Under the pieces are notes generated by a model that saw only the letters and a list, made by a program, of their open reading frames with translations, had not been told where the DNA came from and made no database searches. A stretch of DNA of 64,000 nt, from contig JBGTQJ010000016.1 of assembly GCA_041941305.1 (NCBI GenBank), positions 100,652-164,651 of the forward strand, in the 5' to 3' direction. This DNA is from JANSWP01 sp041941305 (GTDB lineage: Bacteria > Bacteroidota > Bacteroidia > Chitinophagales > Saprospiraceae). The translations under genes and the position numbers were made by a program. Positions within the stretch are counted from its first letter, which is position 1. Every line of letters starts with the position of its first letter. Shown piece after piece: positions 9,229-17,967 of the stretch.

Positions 9229-10824
9229 TTAGTCATTATCCAGAATTACAACAAACCCTTTTTCCAATGGATGCAAATTACTTTTTAAAACCTCAAAGAA
9301 GGTGTCTCCATATTTAATATAGTATTGGATAAAGTTTTCTTTTCTTTCGGTTAGACCGTTTTTAGGAAACAATTTCTCTTTTAAATTTCGAATTTGGTTA
9401 ATGGATACATCAAATCGTTGTTTTTCGACTTTCATTAATCGCCTTTCCAATTGTTCCAGGCTTTTATTTTGTTTGGCATGTTCAGCTAATACAGTTTTGA
9501 CTAAAGTAGCATCTATTTTTTTTGTCTTTTCTGCAATTCCTTCAAAAAGCAACTTTAGATTTTCTTTTTCAACACTTAAACTGAGTTCCCCTTCACTGTT
9601 TACCTTCACATAATCTTTGATGAGGGATTCAATATCACCTGCCAATTCAGGAAGACTTATTTTGAATTTGTTTAACTTTTTTAGTGCTCCTTTGTCTATC
9701 CACATAGCTGAATTTCTTCTTATCAACATTGGAAAGTTAATTCCAAAATGTTCAAATTGAGCCTTTCTTTCCAACCAATATGCAATTTCTCCCCCACCAC
9801 CAATATAGGCTAGATTTGGTAAAATGGATTCCTGGTAAATAGGACGCATAATTACATTTGGACTGAATCTCTCTGGGTGGTTTTCAATTTCGTTCTCCAT
9901 TTCGGCTTTTGAAAAAGTAAAATCTGAATTTAGCACCTTAAAAACCTCGTCTTCAAAAATAATTCTTTCCCTAAGCTGGTCCCTTAAATAAAAAAAGTTG
10001 ATTTCTCGTGGAGCAGCCTGTGCGCTGATACCCACTTGTTCTAATTCACTGATCGTTTGATTGACGACAGGAAAAGAGGACTGGTAAATTATTTCTGTTT
10101 TAATATAGGGGATAAAATGCTTTTTGAGCCTTGGATGGTTCATGTTCAAAATGACCAGGCCCTCATCTTTAAAAAGTTCCTGAGTTAATTCAATAATCGA
10201 ATTGGAATAAATATCATGTTTTGTGTGAGTTTGCTCAATAATTGACAGGATGTTTTTGGCATTCTCAGACGTTCCAATTATTTCCCTTAAATTATCGAGT
10301 ACTGGTTGTATTGTATGAGTCTTCATCATTCCTACGGCTCCCTTTTCGTCGCTTTCCCAGGTCAGGGTTTTATTAAATATTTGAAAATGATTCACTTCTT
10401 CAAAATCGTGGTCTTCGCCCCCAGTAATAAAAACAGGAACAAACTGATAAGATGGATAACTTTCCGACAGGGTTTTCGCCAAGTTAATGGTAGAAATAAT
10501 TTTAAAGATATAGTACAAAGGACCTGTAAATAGACTGGGTTGATGAGCAGTAATAAGCGTGAATGTATTTGTCTCTGATAGCAGGTCAATATTGTCTTGT
10601 ACCTTTTTAGAAATATTAATAGATATATATTGCTCCTTCAAAACTTCAACCAGCAATTTCCTTGGGGAATTATCTTGTTTTTTATCATTAATTACATCTT
10701 GAAAGGATTGGATATTTGCCGGATACTTAAAAAATGGTTTTAGTGCCGGATCCTCATTATAGTAAGCGATGTCTTTTTTGGAAAACTGAGGAATTTTTTC
10801 AAAAGGGATTTTTATGATCTCCAT
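9229..10824 (-). CDS. bshC: Putative cysteine ligase BshC of bacillithiol biosynthesis
   Basis: A 531-residue protein expected to add cysteine to glucosaminyl-malate, the last step of bacillithiol synthesis. Family landmarks are HQPSLFTGP (94-102) and FITGGEDHDFEEVNHF (from about 132) of the nucleotide-binding-like fold, and a coiled-coil-rich C-terminal half (about 390-500). I chose the ATG at 10824 because MEIIKIPFEKIPQF matches the usual BshC N-terminus and total length; a longer start at 10869 is also in frame. No bshA or bshB is in the window, which is common because the genes are often dispersed. It is the first gene of a probable two-gene unit with the AtuA-family gene. A candidate promoter lies at 10908-10942. 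Confidence 0.9.
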   Translation of the reverse strand: MEIIKIPFEKIPQFSKKDIAYYNEDPALKPFFKYPANIQSFQDVINDKKQDNSPRKLLVEVLKEQYISINISKKVQDNIDLLSETNTFTLITAHQPSLFTGPLYYIFKIISTINLAKTLSESYPSYQFVPVFITGGEDHDFEEVNHFQIFNKTLTWESDEKGAVGMMKTHTIQPVLDNLREIIGTSENAKNILSIIEQTHTKHDIYSNSIIELTQELFKDEGLVILNMNHPRLKKHFIPYIKTEIIYQSSFPVVNQTISELEQVGISAQAAPREINFFYLRDQLRERIIFEDEVFKVLNSDFTFSKAEMENEIENHPERFSPNVIMRPIYQESILPNLAYIGGGGEIAYWLERKAQFEHFGINFPMLIRRNSAMWIDKGALKKLNKFKISLPELAGDIESLIKDYVKVNSEGELSLSVEKENLKLLFEGIAEKTKKIDATLVKTVLAEHAKQNKSLEQLERRLMKVEKQRFDVSINQIRNLKEKLFPKNGLTERKENFIQYYIKYGDTFFEVLKSNLHPLEKGFVVILDND

Positions 10825-10907
10825 TTGTGTTTTGTCTCTTTTTATGGAAAATGAGTTGTAATTACCCAAGTTTTTAGAAAGATTTTTTTCTCTATTTTTG
10901 GCGACCG

Positions 10908-10942
10908 CAAAAGTAGTTTATGATACTTGGTTTTGGGGACAA
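10908..10942 (-). promoter_or_regulatory. Candidate promoter for bshC
   Basis: Read on the - strand, TACTTTTG (10915-10908) fits the -7 consensus TAnnTTTG. A TTG (10942-10940) lies 24 bp further upstream, somewhat longer than the usual 19-21 bp, so support from the -33 side is weak. Confidence 0.4.
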
Positions 10943-11057
10943 TTGTTGCCAAAAAATTATGAACATTCTTGACTACTTATAGTTTATTGGTATTTCCTTT
11001 AATTTTTAAATAAAAGAACCTAAGCAGACATTTTGACACAATTATTAAAAAAAAAAT

Positions 11058-12545
11058 ATGAAAAAATACATCCTTGCACTTGACCAGGGAACGACAAGTT
11101 CCAGAGCCATCATTTTTGACAAAAAAAGTAACATCGTAGCAGTAGAACAACAAGAGTTCACACAGATTTACCCCAAACCAGGGTGGGTAGAGCACGATGC
11201 CAATGAAATTTGGGAAACTCAAATAAAAGTAGCGAGAGATGTTTTAACAAAGAATAATATTTCTCCTGATGAGATTGCCTCAATTGGGATTACAAATCAA
11301 CGGGAAACGACTTTAATTTGGGATAAAAATACAGGTAAACCTATCCACAATGCTATTGTATGGCAGGATAGACGTACCGCATCGATCTGTGATGAGTTGA
11401 AAGCTAATGGCGAAGAGGCCTACGTTAGACAAAATACAGGTTTGGTTATCGATGCCTATTTTTCTGGAACAAAGGTAAAGTGGTTGTTGGACAATGTTCC
11501 AGGCGCTAGAGATAAAGCAAAAAATGGAGCATTGCTTTTTGGTACAATAGATTCCTGGTTGGTTTGGAAATTAACCGGAGGTCAAGTGCACATTACAGAT
11601 TATTCTAATGCATCCAGGACTTTACTATTTAATATCAGAAGCCTTGAATGGGATGGTCACATGCTGGAAACGCTTAATGTTCCTGAACAAATACTACCTA
11701 TAGTTAAAGCTTCAAGTGAAATTTATGGAAATAGTGAAGCCCATCTTTTTGGTGCAGCAATTCCTATTGCCGGAATTGCTGGTGACCAACAAGCGGCCTT
11801 ATTTGGACAGGCATGCCACAAAAAAGGAATGGCGAAAAACACTTATGGAACTGGGTGCTTTATGTTAATGAATACTGGAAAAGATGCAATAGCATCAGAG
11901 TCAGGTTTACTTACTACCATTGCATGGGGTTTGAATAATGAAGTATATTACGCACTTGAAGGTAGTGTATTTATTGCAGGTGCAGCCATTCAATGGCTGC
12001 GTGATGGCTTGAAAATAATAGATTCTGCTCCTGATTCAGAGGTATTTGCTTCAAAAGTGGATGGAACAGATGGCGTATACGTAGTACCCGCATTTGCTGG
12101 TCTTGGAGCTCCTTATTGGGATATGTATGCTCGTGGAGCAATATTCGGATTGACAAGAGGGACTACCAAGGAGCATTTTATTCGGGCAACCTTGGAATCA
12201 TTGGCTTATCAAACCAAAGACGTTCTATCTGCAATGGAAAAAGATTCAGGTGTATCATTGAGTTCCTTGAGAGTTGACGGTGGAGCATGTGCTAATAACT
12301 TGTTGATGCAATTTCAGTCAGATATTTTGGGTGCTAATGTCGAAAGACCGAATATCATAGAAACAACTGCTTTGGGAGCGGCATATTTGGCAGGTTTAGC
12401 TGTAGGGTTTTGGAAATTGGAAGAAATTAGCCAAAGTTGGCAACTAGAAACTACTTTTTCACCCACAATGAGTGATGAAAATAGGGATCAGCTGTATTCC
12501 GGATGGCAAAAAGCTGTCAAAAGAACGATGGGTTGGGATAAGTAA
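11058..12545 (+). CDS. glpK: Glycerol kinase
   Basis: A 495-residue FGGY-family kinase that phosphorylates glycerol to sn-glycerol 3-phosphate with ATP in the cytoplasm. Diagnostic segments are LALDQGTTSSRAI at the N-terminus (ATPase-fold phosphate loop), ITNQRETTLIWD and AIVWQDRRT, GIAGDQQAALFGQ (catalytic Asp region), VVPAFAGLGAPYWD, and RVDGGACANNLLMQF. Length and motif spacing match bacterial GlpK throughout, and I see no defect. No glycerol facilitator or glycerol-3-phosphate dehydrogenase is adjacent, so the gene appears to stand alone. An A-rich stretch directly precedes the ATG, as is common in Bacteroidota, which often lack a Shine-Dalgarno sequence. Confidence 0.96.
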   Translation: MKKYILALDQGTTSSRAIIFDKKSNIVAVEQQEFTQIYPKPGWVEHDANEIWETQIKVARDVLTKNNISPDEIASIGITNQRETTLIWDKNTGKPIHNAIVWQDRRTASICDELKANGEEAYVRQNTGLVIDAYFSGTKVKWLLDNVPGARDKAKNGALLFGTIDSWLVWKLTGGQVHITDYSNASRTLLFNIRSLEWDGHMLETLNVPEQILPIVKASSEIYGNSEAHLFGAAIPIAGIAGDQQAALFGQACHKKGMAKNTYGTGCFMLMNTGKDAIASESGLLTTIAWGLNNEVYYALEGSVFIAGAAIQWLRDGLKIIDSAPDSEVFASKVDGTDGVYVVPAFAGLGAPYWDMYARGAIFGLTRGTTKEHFIRATLESLAYQTKDVLSAMEKDSGVSLSSLRVDGGACANNLLMQFQSDILGANVERPNIIETTALGAAYLAGLAVGFWKLEEISQSWQLETTFSPTMSDENRDQLYSGWQKAVKRTMGWDK

Positions 12546-12633
12546 TTTTGATGGATGAAATAATCAAAAAAAAATCAACTGCTTTCAGAAACTAATTTTG
12601 GCAAATTTTGCTTTTTGATTCTAAAATTTTAAA

Positions 12634-13599
12634 ATGGATTCCGATAAACTGACTCGCATTCAAAGGGAATTAGGCATCCCTGATTTACTGGAACAGCTGG
12701 TTCAAAAATTATCGCCTACTGACAGACAATCTTTAATGCTGGAGTTTTACAATCGATGTGCTGAAAAAGTTGAATTAAGGCATATTTTTAGAAACTATCT
12801 ATCCAATCGTTTTGTAAAACCAGCCACATCCAATCCATTAACTTTATCAATATTTGATCAAATTGCTTTTGAAAATGCTATAAAATTCAATTTTCGACCC
12901 ATTGGTTTGTCTCCTTTAGCGCCGCTTGGCACTTGTTCAAAAATGGCAACTGTCCATCAAAATAAAATAGTTTCAACCATTCGAAACTCTGAAGTGCTTT
13001 CCGACACCACAAATGTACTTGCACTGGAGGCTTCCAAAAGAAGAGCTACTATTTTGAAGGAAAAAACTAAATCAAATAAAAAGGTAAAATTGTGTACAAG
13101 TCATCGCGTAGTTCGAGCTCAGGGTTTAGCAGACCCAAAACATTTTGCTCATTTTAATCTGTTTTCTTTGGTAACTGCAGGGAAGGATGTGGGCAATATG
13201 GTCTTTGAGGTTGAAAGTTTGAAGGAACAATTATGGTTTTATTTGGCTCTAATAAATCAACTTTCTGATTTTCAGTTCTTTAAAGTGGAAATTAAGGTGA
13301 CAGTTCTGAAAAACAGAAGTTTAAAAAGCAAAATAAAAGAACATATTTTTCTACCACTAAAATCCAGATTTTCAGCAGTAGAATTTTTGTTTGATGATGT
13401 TAGAGAAGCTGGAAGAGGATATTACCAATCTATTTGCTTTAATATTGAGATGGAAAATGTTGATGGGCTAAAAATTAGTTTGGGAGATGGTGGGTTTACA
13501 GATTGGACCCAAAAAATCATAAACAATAATAAAGAGAGATTTTTAATAAGTGGATTTGGTAGCGAATTGGCTTGTATACATTTTAGAAAAGAAGCATAA
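12634..13599 (+). CDS. Uncharacterised protein resembling a class II histidyl-tRNA synthetase (HisS/HisZ-like) core
   Basis: A 321-residue soluble protein with no name I can assign. Several segments line up with the HisRS/HisZ catalytic fold. Residues 155-177 (TSHRVVRAQG then HFAHFNLF) resemble class II motif 2 (fRxE/Q ... RxxEFxQ). Residues 259-271 (AGRGYYQSICFNI) resemble the HisRS segment RGLDYYTGTVFE. ISLGDGGFTDW (281-291) resembles LGGGGRYDGL. SGFGSELAC (306-314) resembles motif 3 (GxGxER), but without its arginine. There is no anticodon-binding domain. This points to a synthetase-like paralogue, perhaps regulatory or making another acyl-adenylate, rather than a working tRNA ligase. The alignment is by eye, so function remains unknown. 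Confidence 0.5.
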   Translation: MDSDKLTRIQRELGIPDLLEQLVQKLSPTDRQSLMLEFYNRCAEKVELRHIFRNYLSNRFVKPATSNPLTLSIFDQIAFENAIKFNFRPIGLSPLAPLGTCSKMATVHQNKIVSTIRNSEVLSDTTNVLALEASKRRATILKEKTKSNKKVKLCTSHRVVRAQGLADPKHFAHFNLFSLVTAGKDVGNMVFEVESLKEQLWFYLALINQLSDFQFFKVEIKVTVLKNRSLKSKIKEHIFLPLKSRFSAVEFLFDDVREAGRGYYQSICFNIEMENVDGLKISLGDGGFTDWTQKIINNNKERFLISGFGSELACIHFRKEA

Positions 13600-13637
13600 A
13601 ACTTTCCACACTATATTTACTATTTCCTGATTTTGAT

Positions 13638-13645
13638 TACCTTTG
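13638..13645 (+). promoter_or_regulatory. Candidate -7 promoter element of rpsO
   Basis: TACCTTTG fits the Bacteroidota TAnnTTTG consensus and is followed by CGCCG. No clear TTG is seen 19-21 bp upstream. A start near 13652 would give a leader of about 125 nt before rpsO. Confidence 0.5.
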
Positions 13646-13777
13646 CGCCGCTGTAACTGATTTTTGTAATCACTAACGGTAATTTGAAACAAGGATCTAA
13701 GATGCATTCTTCAATTTAATGAATAGAGGTTGCAGCAAATAGGCATGTTAGACTGAGTTTCGCATTTTTGACATTCA

Positions 13778-14053
13778 ATGGCAGTTTATCTTTCAAAAGA
13801 AAAAATTCAAGAAATTTTCAAAGAGTATGGTGGAGGAGAAAATAACACCGGCTCAATTGAAGGACAAGTAGCATTATTTACTTATCGAATTCAAAGCTTG
13901 TCAGACCATCTTAGAGAAAATAAAAAAGATCATTCTTGCCGCCGAACCCTACTTACTCTGGTAGGTAAAAGAAAGCGGTTATTACGTTATCTAGGAAAGA
14001 AAGATATAGTAAAATACCGTGAACTTGTTAAGAAATTGGGTATTCGCGGGTAA
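13778..14053 (+). CDS. rpsO: 30S ribosomal protein S15
   Basis: A 91-residue protein, the normal S15 length. The helical, basic sequence contains the family signature region: GSIEGQVALFTYRIQSLSDHL then KDHSCRRTLLTLVGKRKRLLRYL. S15 binds the central domain of 16S rRNA early in small-subunit assembly. The gene is followed by a terminator and then pnp; the rpsO-pnp order is widely conserved in bacteria. A leader of roughly 125 nt precedes the ATG if the candidate promoter at 13638 is used. S15 autoregulates through its own leader in several bacterial groups, but I could not match a known leader structure here. Confidence 0.97.
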   Translation: MAVYLSKEKIQEIFKEYGGGENNTGSIEGQVALFTYRIQSLSDHLRENKKDHSCRRTLLTLVGKRKRLLRYLGKKDIVKYRELVKKLGIRG

Positions 14054-14062
14054 AAATGATGG

Positions 14063-14098
14063 AAAAGTGTTTCCGGATTCGGGGACACTTTTTCATTT
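14063..14098 (+). terminator. Terminator between rpsO and pnp
   Basis: Stem AAAAGTGTTTCCG (14063-14075) / CGGGGACACTTTT (14080-14092), with two G-T pairs and a GATT loop, is followed by a T-rich run. It begins 10 bp after the rpsO stop codon, so pnp expression needs read-through or its own promoter. Confidence 0.8.
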
Positions 14099-14377
14099 TT
14101 CACCACTGGAGAGTGGTAGATTGAACCAAGTTAACTGTTTGAAAACAATTGAAAAACTAAAGAGAATCAAAGATTAAATACAATCCTCCATTCTAGTTCA
14201 ATATACTCTCCCGAAATGCTTGCTACATAATTAATAAATCCAGAGGTCAATATCATTTGAGCAAGTGTCTCCAACCACAATACTAAATTGGCATTACAAA
14301 ACGAAGCAATTTAAAATAATATCCTCTGGTGCGATAACTTTTAAGAATTAAGAAACACCAAAAATTAATTTATCAAA
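14099..14377 (+). other. Intergenic leader region of pnp, no gene seen
   Basis: 279 bp between the rpsO terminator and pnp. I see no open reading frame of note, no RNA gene and no clear TAnnTTTG element. The sequence is AT-rich and would include the pnp promoter and 5' leader. Confidence 0.5.
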
Positions 14378-16585
14378 ATGGGTAAAAAAATACCAATTAC
14401 CACCTCCTTTAATTTGCCTGACGGACGTGAAGTAACAATTGAAACAGGAAAATTGGCAACTCAGGCAGACGGTTCTGTCGTAGTCCGAATTGGAAAGACT
14501 ATGTTGTTTTGTAGTGTAGTCTCGGCTACTGAATTAAGGGAAGGACAAGCGTGGTTCCCACTCTCAGTTGATTATCAAGAAAAATTTGCAGGCGCCGGCC
14601 GCATCCCAGGAAACTTTCACAGGAGAGAGGCTAGACTTTCAGATCATGAGATTTTGGTTTCCAGGTTAGTTGACAGAGCGGTCAGACCACTATTCCCGGA
14701 TGGTTATATGTTTGACACTCAAATCATCATTAATTTGATTTCGGGTGATACAGATGTGCCTCCAGATGCCTTTGCTGCATTGGCAGCTTCCGCAGCTTTT
14801 GCCATCTCAGATATACCGTTTAACGGACCTATTTCTGAGGTACGAGTTGCAAAAATAGAAGAGGAATATGTTGTGAATCCTAATAAATCTCTTTTAGAGA
14901 AAGCAACTTTAGATATTATTGTTGCAGCTTCAATGGACAATGTCGTGATGGTTGAAGGAGAAGCGAAAGAGTGTTCTGAAAAGGAATTGACGGAAGCTAT
15001 AAAGGTAGGCCACGAAGCAATTAAAGTTCAATGCCAGGCTCAATTGGAATTGGCAGAGAAGGTGGGAGCAACAACAAAAAGAGAATTTGAACCTCCAGTA
15101 GAGGATGAGGATTTGAAAAAATTGATTGAAAAACTATCAAGAGATAAAATTTTAGAAGTATCAAAAGGATTCTTACCCAAACATGAGCGAAAAGCTGGTT
15201 ACAAAGCTTCTAAAGAAGAAGTAATCGAAAAGTTGACGGCGGATAAGGGTGAAGAATATATGGAAGAAAATGATGAATTGATCCAGCGTTATATTGAAAA
15301 AGTCAAAAAAGAAACAATTCGTGCAATGGTCCTTGATGACGGTGTACGATTGGATGGAAGAAAGTCTACTGATATTCGTGATATATGGTGTGAGGTAGAT
15401 TATTTACCATCTGCACATGGTTCTTCTATTTTTACAAGAGGGGAAACCCAGTCATTAACTTCAATGACATTAGGGACCAAGATGGATGAAATGATGGTAG
15501 ATAATGCTTTGGAACATCGATTCGATAAATTTTATCTTCATTATAATTTTCCAGCCTTTTCTGTAGGTGAGATTAAACCACAGAGGGGACCCGGACGACG
15601 CGAAGTTGGTCATGCTAATTTGGCTGCACGGTCCATTAAACAGGTTTTGCCTGACGAAATGGTTTATACCATCCGAATAGTCTCGGATATTTTAGAGTCA
15701 AATGGGTCATCTTCAATGGCAACGGTTTGTGCAGGTGCTATGGCTTTGATGGATGGCGGTATTCAAATAAAAGCGCCGGTTTCCGGAATTGCAATGGGAA
15801 TGATTTCGGATGGTGAACGACATGCAATTTTGTCCGATATCTTAGGAGATGAGGATGCACTCGGGGATATGGACTTTAAAGTTACTGGTACTGAAAAAGG
15901 TATTACCGCTTGTCAAATGGACATTAAAATAGAAGGACTTTCCTATGATTTACTAGAACAAGCATTGGAACAAGCTCGACAGGGTAGATTGCACATATTA
16001 GGTGAGATGGCAAAAACGATTGGTGAACCAAGGGAAGACCTCAAACCTCATGCACCAAGGATTGTGGAAGTGATTATTGATAAGAGTTTCATAGGTGCTG
16101 TAATAGGACCAGGGGGAAAAATAATTCAGGAAATTCAGGAAACTACCAAAACAAATATCAACATTGAAGAAGTCGATGACAAGGGTGTAGTGAATATTTC
16201 CAGCTCGGATCAGGAATCTATTGAGGCCGCTTTGAAAAGAATTAAAGAAATTACATTTACTCCTGAAGTAGGGGATGTATATGAGGCAAAAGTAAAAACA
16301 GTGATGCCTTATGGTGTATTTGTTGATTTTAATGGAAAAAGTGGATTGTTACACGTTTCAGAAATTTCGCATTCCAGAATTGATAACGTTGAGGAAGTAT
16401 TCAGTGAAGGAGATCCAGTCAAAGTAAAATTAATAGGAATAGATAAACGTACCGGGAAGTTTAGATTGTCAAGAAAGGCTTTGATGCCCAGACCTCCAAG
16501 AGGTGAAGGTGGTAATGATAGAGGTAGTGGAGATCGCAGAGGCGGAGGACACAGAGGAAACGGAGAAGACAGAAGAAATCGTTGA
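14378..16585 (+). CDS. pnp: Polynucleotide phosphorylase
   Basis: A 735-residue 3'-5' exoribonuclease that degrades RNA with phosphate to nucleoside diphosphates. Domain order is complete: first RNase PH-like domain (about 10-230), helical linker, second RNase PH-like domain (about 325-550) with GSSSMATVCAG and the catalytic-region DEDALGDMDFKVTGT, KH domain (about 563-620, with IGAVIGPGGKIIQEI) and S1 domain (about 628-700, VYEAKVKTVMPYGVFVDF). The C-terminus adds about 30 residues rich in Gly, Arg and Asp (PRPPRGEGGNDRGSGDRRGG...), an RGG-like tail that may add RNA contacts. It lies downstream of rpsO, the usual bacterial order. Terminators flank it on both sides. Confidence 0.97.
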   Translation: MGKKIPITTSFNLPDGREVTIETGKLATQADGSVVVRIGKTMLFCSVVSATELREGQAWFPLSVDYQEKFAGAGRIPGNFHRREARLSDHEILVSRLVDRAVRPLFPDGYMFDTQIIINLISGDTDVPPDAFAALAASAAFAISDIPFNGPISEVRVAKIEEEYVVNPNKSLLEKATLDIIVAASMDNVVMVEGEAKECSEKELTEAIKVGHEAIKVQCQAQLELAEKVGATTKREFEPPVEDEDLKKLIEKLSRDKILEVSKGFLPKHERKAGYKASKEEVIEKLTADKGEEYMEENDELIQRYIEKVKKETIRAMVLDDGVRLDGRKSTDIRDIWCEVDYLPSAHGSSIFTRGETQSLTSMTLGTKMDEMMVDNALEHRFDKFYLHYNFPAFSVGEIKPQRGPGRREVGHANLAARSIKQVLPDEMVYTIRIVSDILESNGSSSMATVCAGAMALMDGGIQIKAPVSGIAMGMISDGERHAILSDILGDEDALGDMDFKVTGTEKGITACQMDIKIEGLSYDLLEQALEQARQGRLHILGEMAKTIGEPREDLKPHAPRIVEVIIDKSFIGAVIGPGGKIIQEIQETTKTNINIEEVDDKGVVNISSSDQESIEAALKRIKEITFTPEVGDVYEAKVKTVMPYGVFVDFNGKSGLLHVSEISHSRIDNVEEVFSEGDPVKVKLIGIDKRTGKFRLSRKALMPRPPRGEGGNDRGSGDRRGGGHRGNGEDRRNR

Positions 16586-16640
16586 GGAAGTTTTTGAAAA
16601 GTAAATAATGTTCAGCTTTATGCTGGATTGAAATAATAAT

Positions 16641-16677
16641 AACGGTTGGTAGAGCATTCTACTTGCCGTTTTTTATT
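16641..16677 (+). terminator. Terminator after pnp
   Basis: Hairpin with outer stem AACGG/CCGTT, a 3x3 internal loop, inner stem GTAGA/TCTAC and a GCAT loop, followed directly by a run of T residues. It lies 55 bp after the pnp stop. Confidence 0.8.
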
Positions 16678-17041
16678 TAGGCACTTTTTTTGAACCGTAT
16701 TGTTTTTGAAATGAATCTCCAAAATCAAATTAATGCGCCTAACATCCCTAACCTTTTTTATCCTATCCTTTCCAAATTTTAGTAGCAACCATAGAACTTT
16801 TATTTCCTGGATCTTGTTTATTTGTCCAAAATAGTTTATAATAAAAAAAATCAAAAAGTCAAGTTTTTTTTAAAAAAATGGCAACTTTTTTGCTGAATAT
16901 TCCCATAATTCTTAATATTTTGAGTTTTCATTTTAATAGTCATGCTTGTTTTTTGGGTTCAAAATCTATATAAATTCAAATTGGGAAAATGTTATTTCCT
17001 ATAGCTGGCTGTCAATCAATTAATTATAAAACCCCTGACTT
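16678..17041 (+). other. AT-rich intergenic region upstream of rpoD, no gene seen
   Basis: About 365 bp of strongly AT-rich sequence with long A and T runs (for example around 16840-16890). Nothing recognisable as a gene or known RNA was found. It should hold the rpoD promoter, but I could not pick out a convincing one. Confidence 0.5.
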
Positions 17042-17908
17042 ATGCGTCAATTAAAAATCACAAACAAAATTACCACTCGGGAAAGTCTTGCCCTTGACAA
17101 GTACTTGAACGACATTGGTAAGATTGATATGCTGACTGCCGATGAGGAAGCGGAATTGGCAAGAAGAATCAGGCAGGGCGACCAAGCTGCCCTGGATAGA
17201 CTTACCCAAGCCAATCTTCGTTTTGTGGTCTCCGTAGCCAAGCAGTATCAAAATCAGGGGCTTTCTTTGAGTGATTTAATTAATGAAGGCAATGTAGGTT
17301 TAATGAAGGCAGGTAGAAGATTTGATGAAACCAAGGGCTTTAAGTTTATTTCTTATGCTGTTTGGTGGATTCGTCAGTCTATTTTGCAAGCTATTGTTGA
17401 GTATTCCAGGATTGTTCGACTTCCGTTAAACAAAGTGGGTTCTTACAACAAGGTAAATGAAGCTTTTCTTTCATTCGTACAAGAATTTGAAAGAGAACCA
17501 ACTCATGAAGAATTAGCGGAATTGTTGGATATGACGCCAAAAGAAGTTTCCAATATGCTTAGAGGAGGTGGTCGTCATCTTTCAGTAGATGCACCACTAA
17601 GTGGGGAAGAAGGAGATTCTACAATGCTGGATGTTATTTCAAGTAAACAATCTTCTCCGCCTGATGAAAAATTAATGGATCAATCACTTAAAGAAGAAGT
17701 GCAACAAGGACTGTCCATTTTGTCTCCAAGGGAAGTGGAGGTTTTATCCTCTTATTATGGTCTAAATGGACATAAATCACTCACTTTGGAAGAAATTGGA
17801 GAATTGTATGGTTTAACACGTGAGCGGGTGCGCCAAATTAAAGAAAGAGCGATCCGCCGTTTGAGAAAATCTTACAATCGAAATGCCCTTAAGTCCTATT
17901 TAGGTTAA
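17042..17908 (+). CDS. rpoD: Primary sigma factor (RpoD/SigA type)
   Basis: A 288-residue sigma-70 factor. Region 1.2 is at 16-48 (ALDKYLNDIGKIDMLTADEE). Region 2 follows (about 55-125) with the core-binding and -10-recognition helices NLRFVVSVAKQYQNQGLSLSDLINEGNVGL and GFKFISYAVWWIRQSI. Region 3 is about 130-205. Region 4 (about 225-285) carries the -35-recognition helix GLTRERVRQIKERAIRRLR. The absence of region 1.1 and the short length are normal for Bacteroidota housekeeping sigma factors, which recognise the TTG/TAnnTTTG promoters proposed elsewhere in this window. The gene stands alone and ends in a shared terminator with the convergent glycosyltransferase gene. Confidence 0.95.
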   Translation: MRQLKITNKITTRESLALDKYLNDIGKIDMLTADEEAELARRIRQGDQAALDRLTQANLRFVVSVAKQYQNQGLSLSDLINEGNVGLMKAGRRFDETKGFKFISYAVWWIRQSILQAIVEYSRIVRLPLNKVGSYNKVNEAFLSFVQEFEREPTHEELAELLDMTPKEVSNMLRGGGRHLSVDAPLSGEEGDSTMLDVISSKQSSPPDEKLMDQSLKEEVQQGLSILSPREVEVLSSYYGLNGHKSLTLEEIGELYGLTRERVRQIKERAIRRLRKSYNRNALKSYLG

Positions 17909-17926
17909 AAGAATTTATTCTTATAT

Positions 17927-17967
17927 AAAAGCCCGAATTTCACTATCTGAAATTGGGGCTTTTTATT
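17927..17967. terminator. Terminator after rpoD, overlapping the end of the convergent glycosyltransferase gene
   Basis: Stem AAAAGCCCGAATTTCA / TGAAATTGGGGCTTTT (one G-T pair) with a short loop, then T residues. Its right arm reaches into the stop codon of the - strand gene, so it probably works in both directions. Confidence 0.8.
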
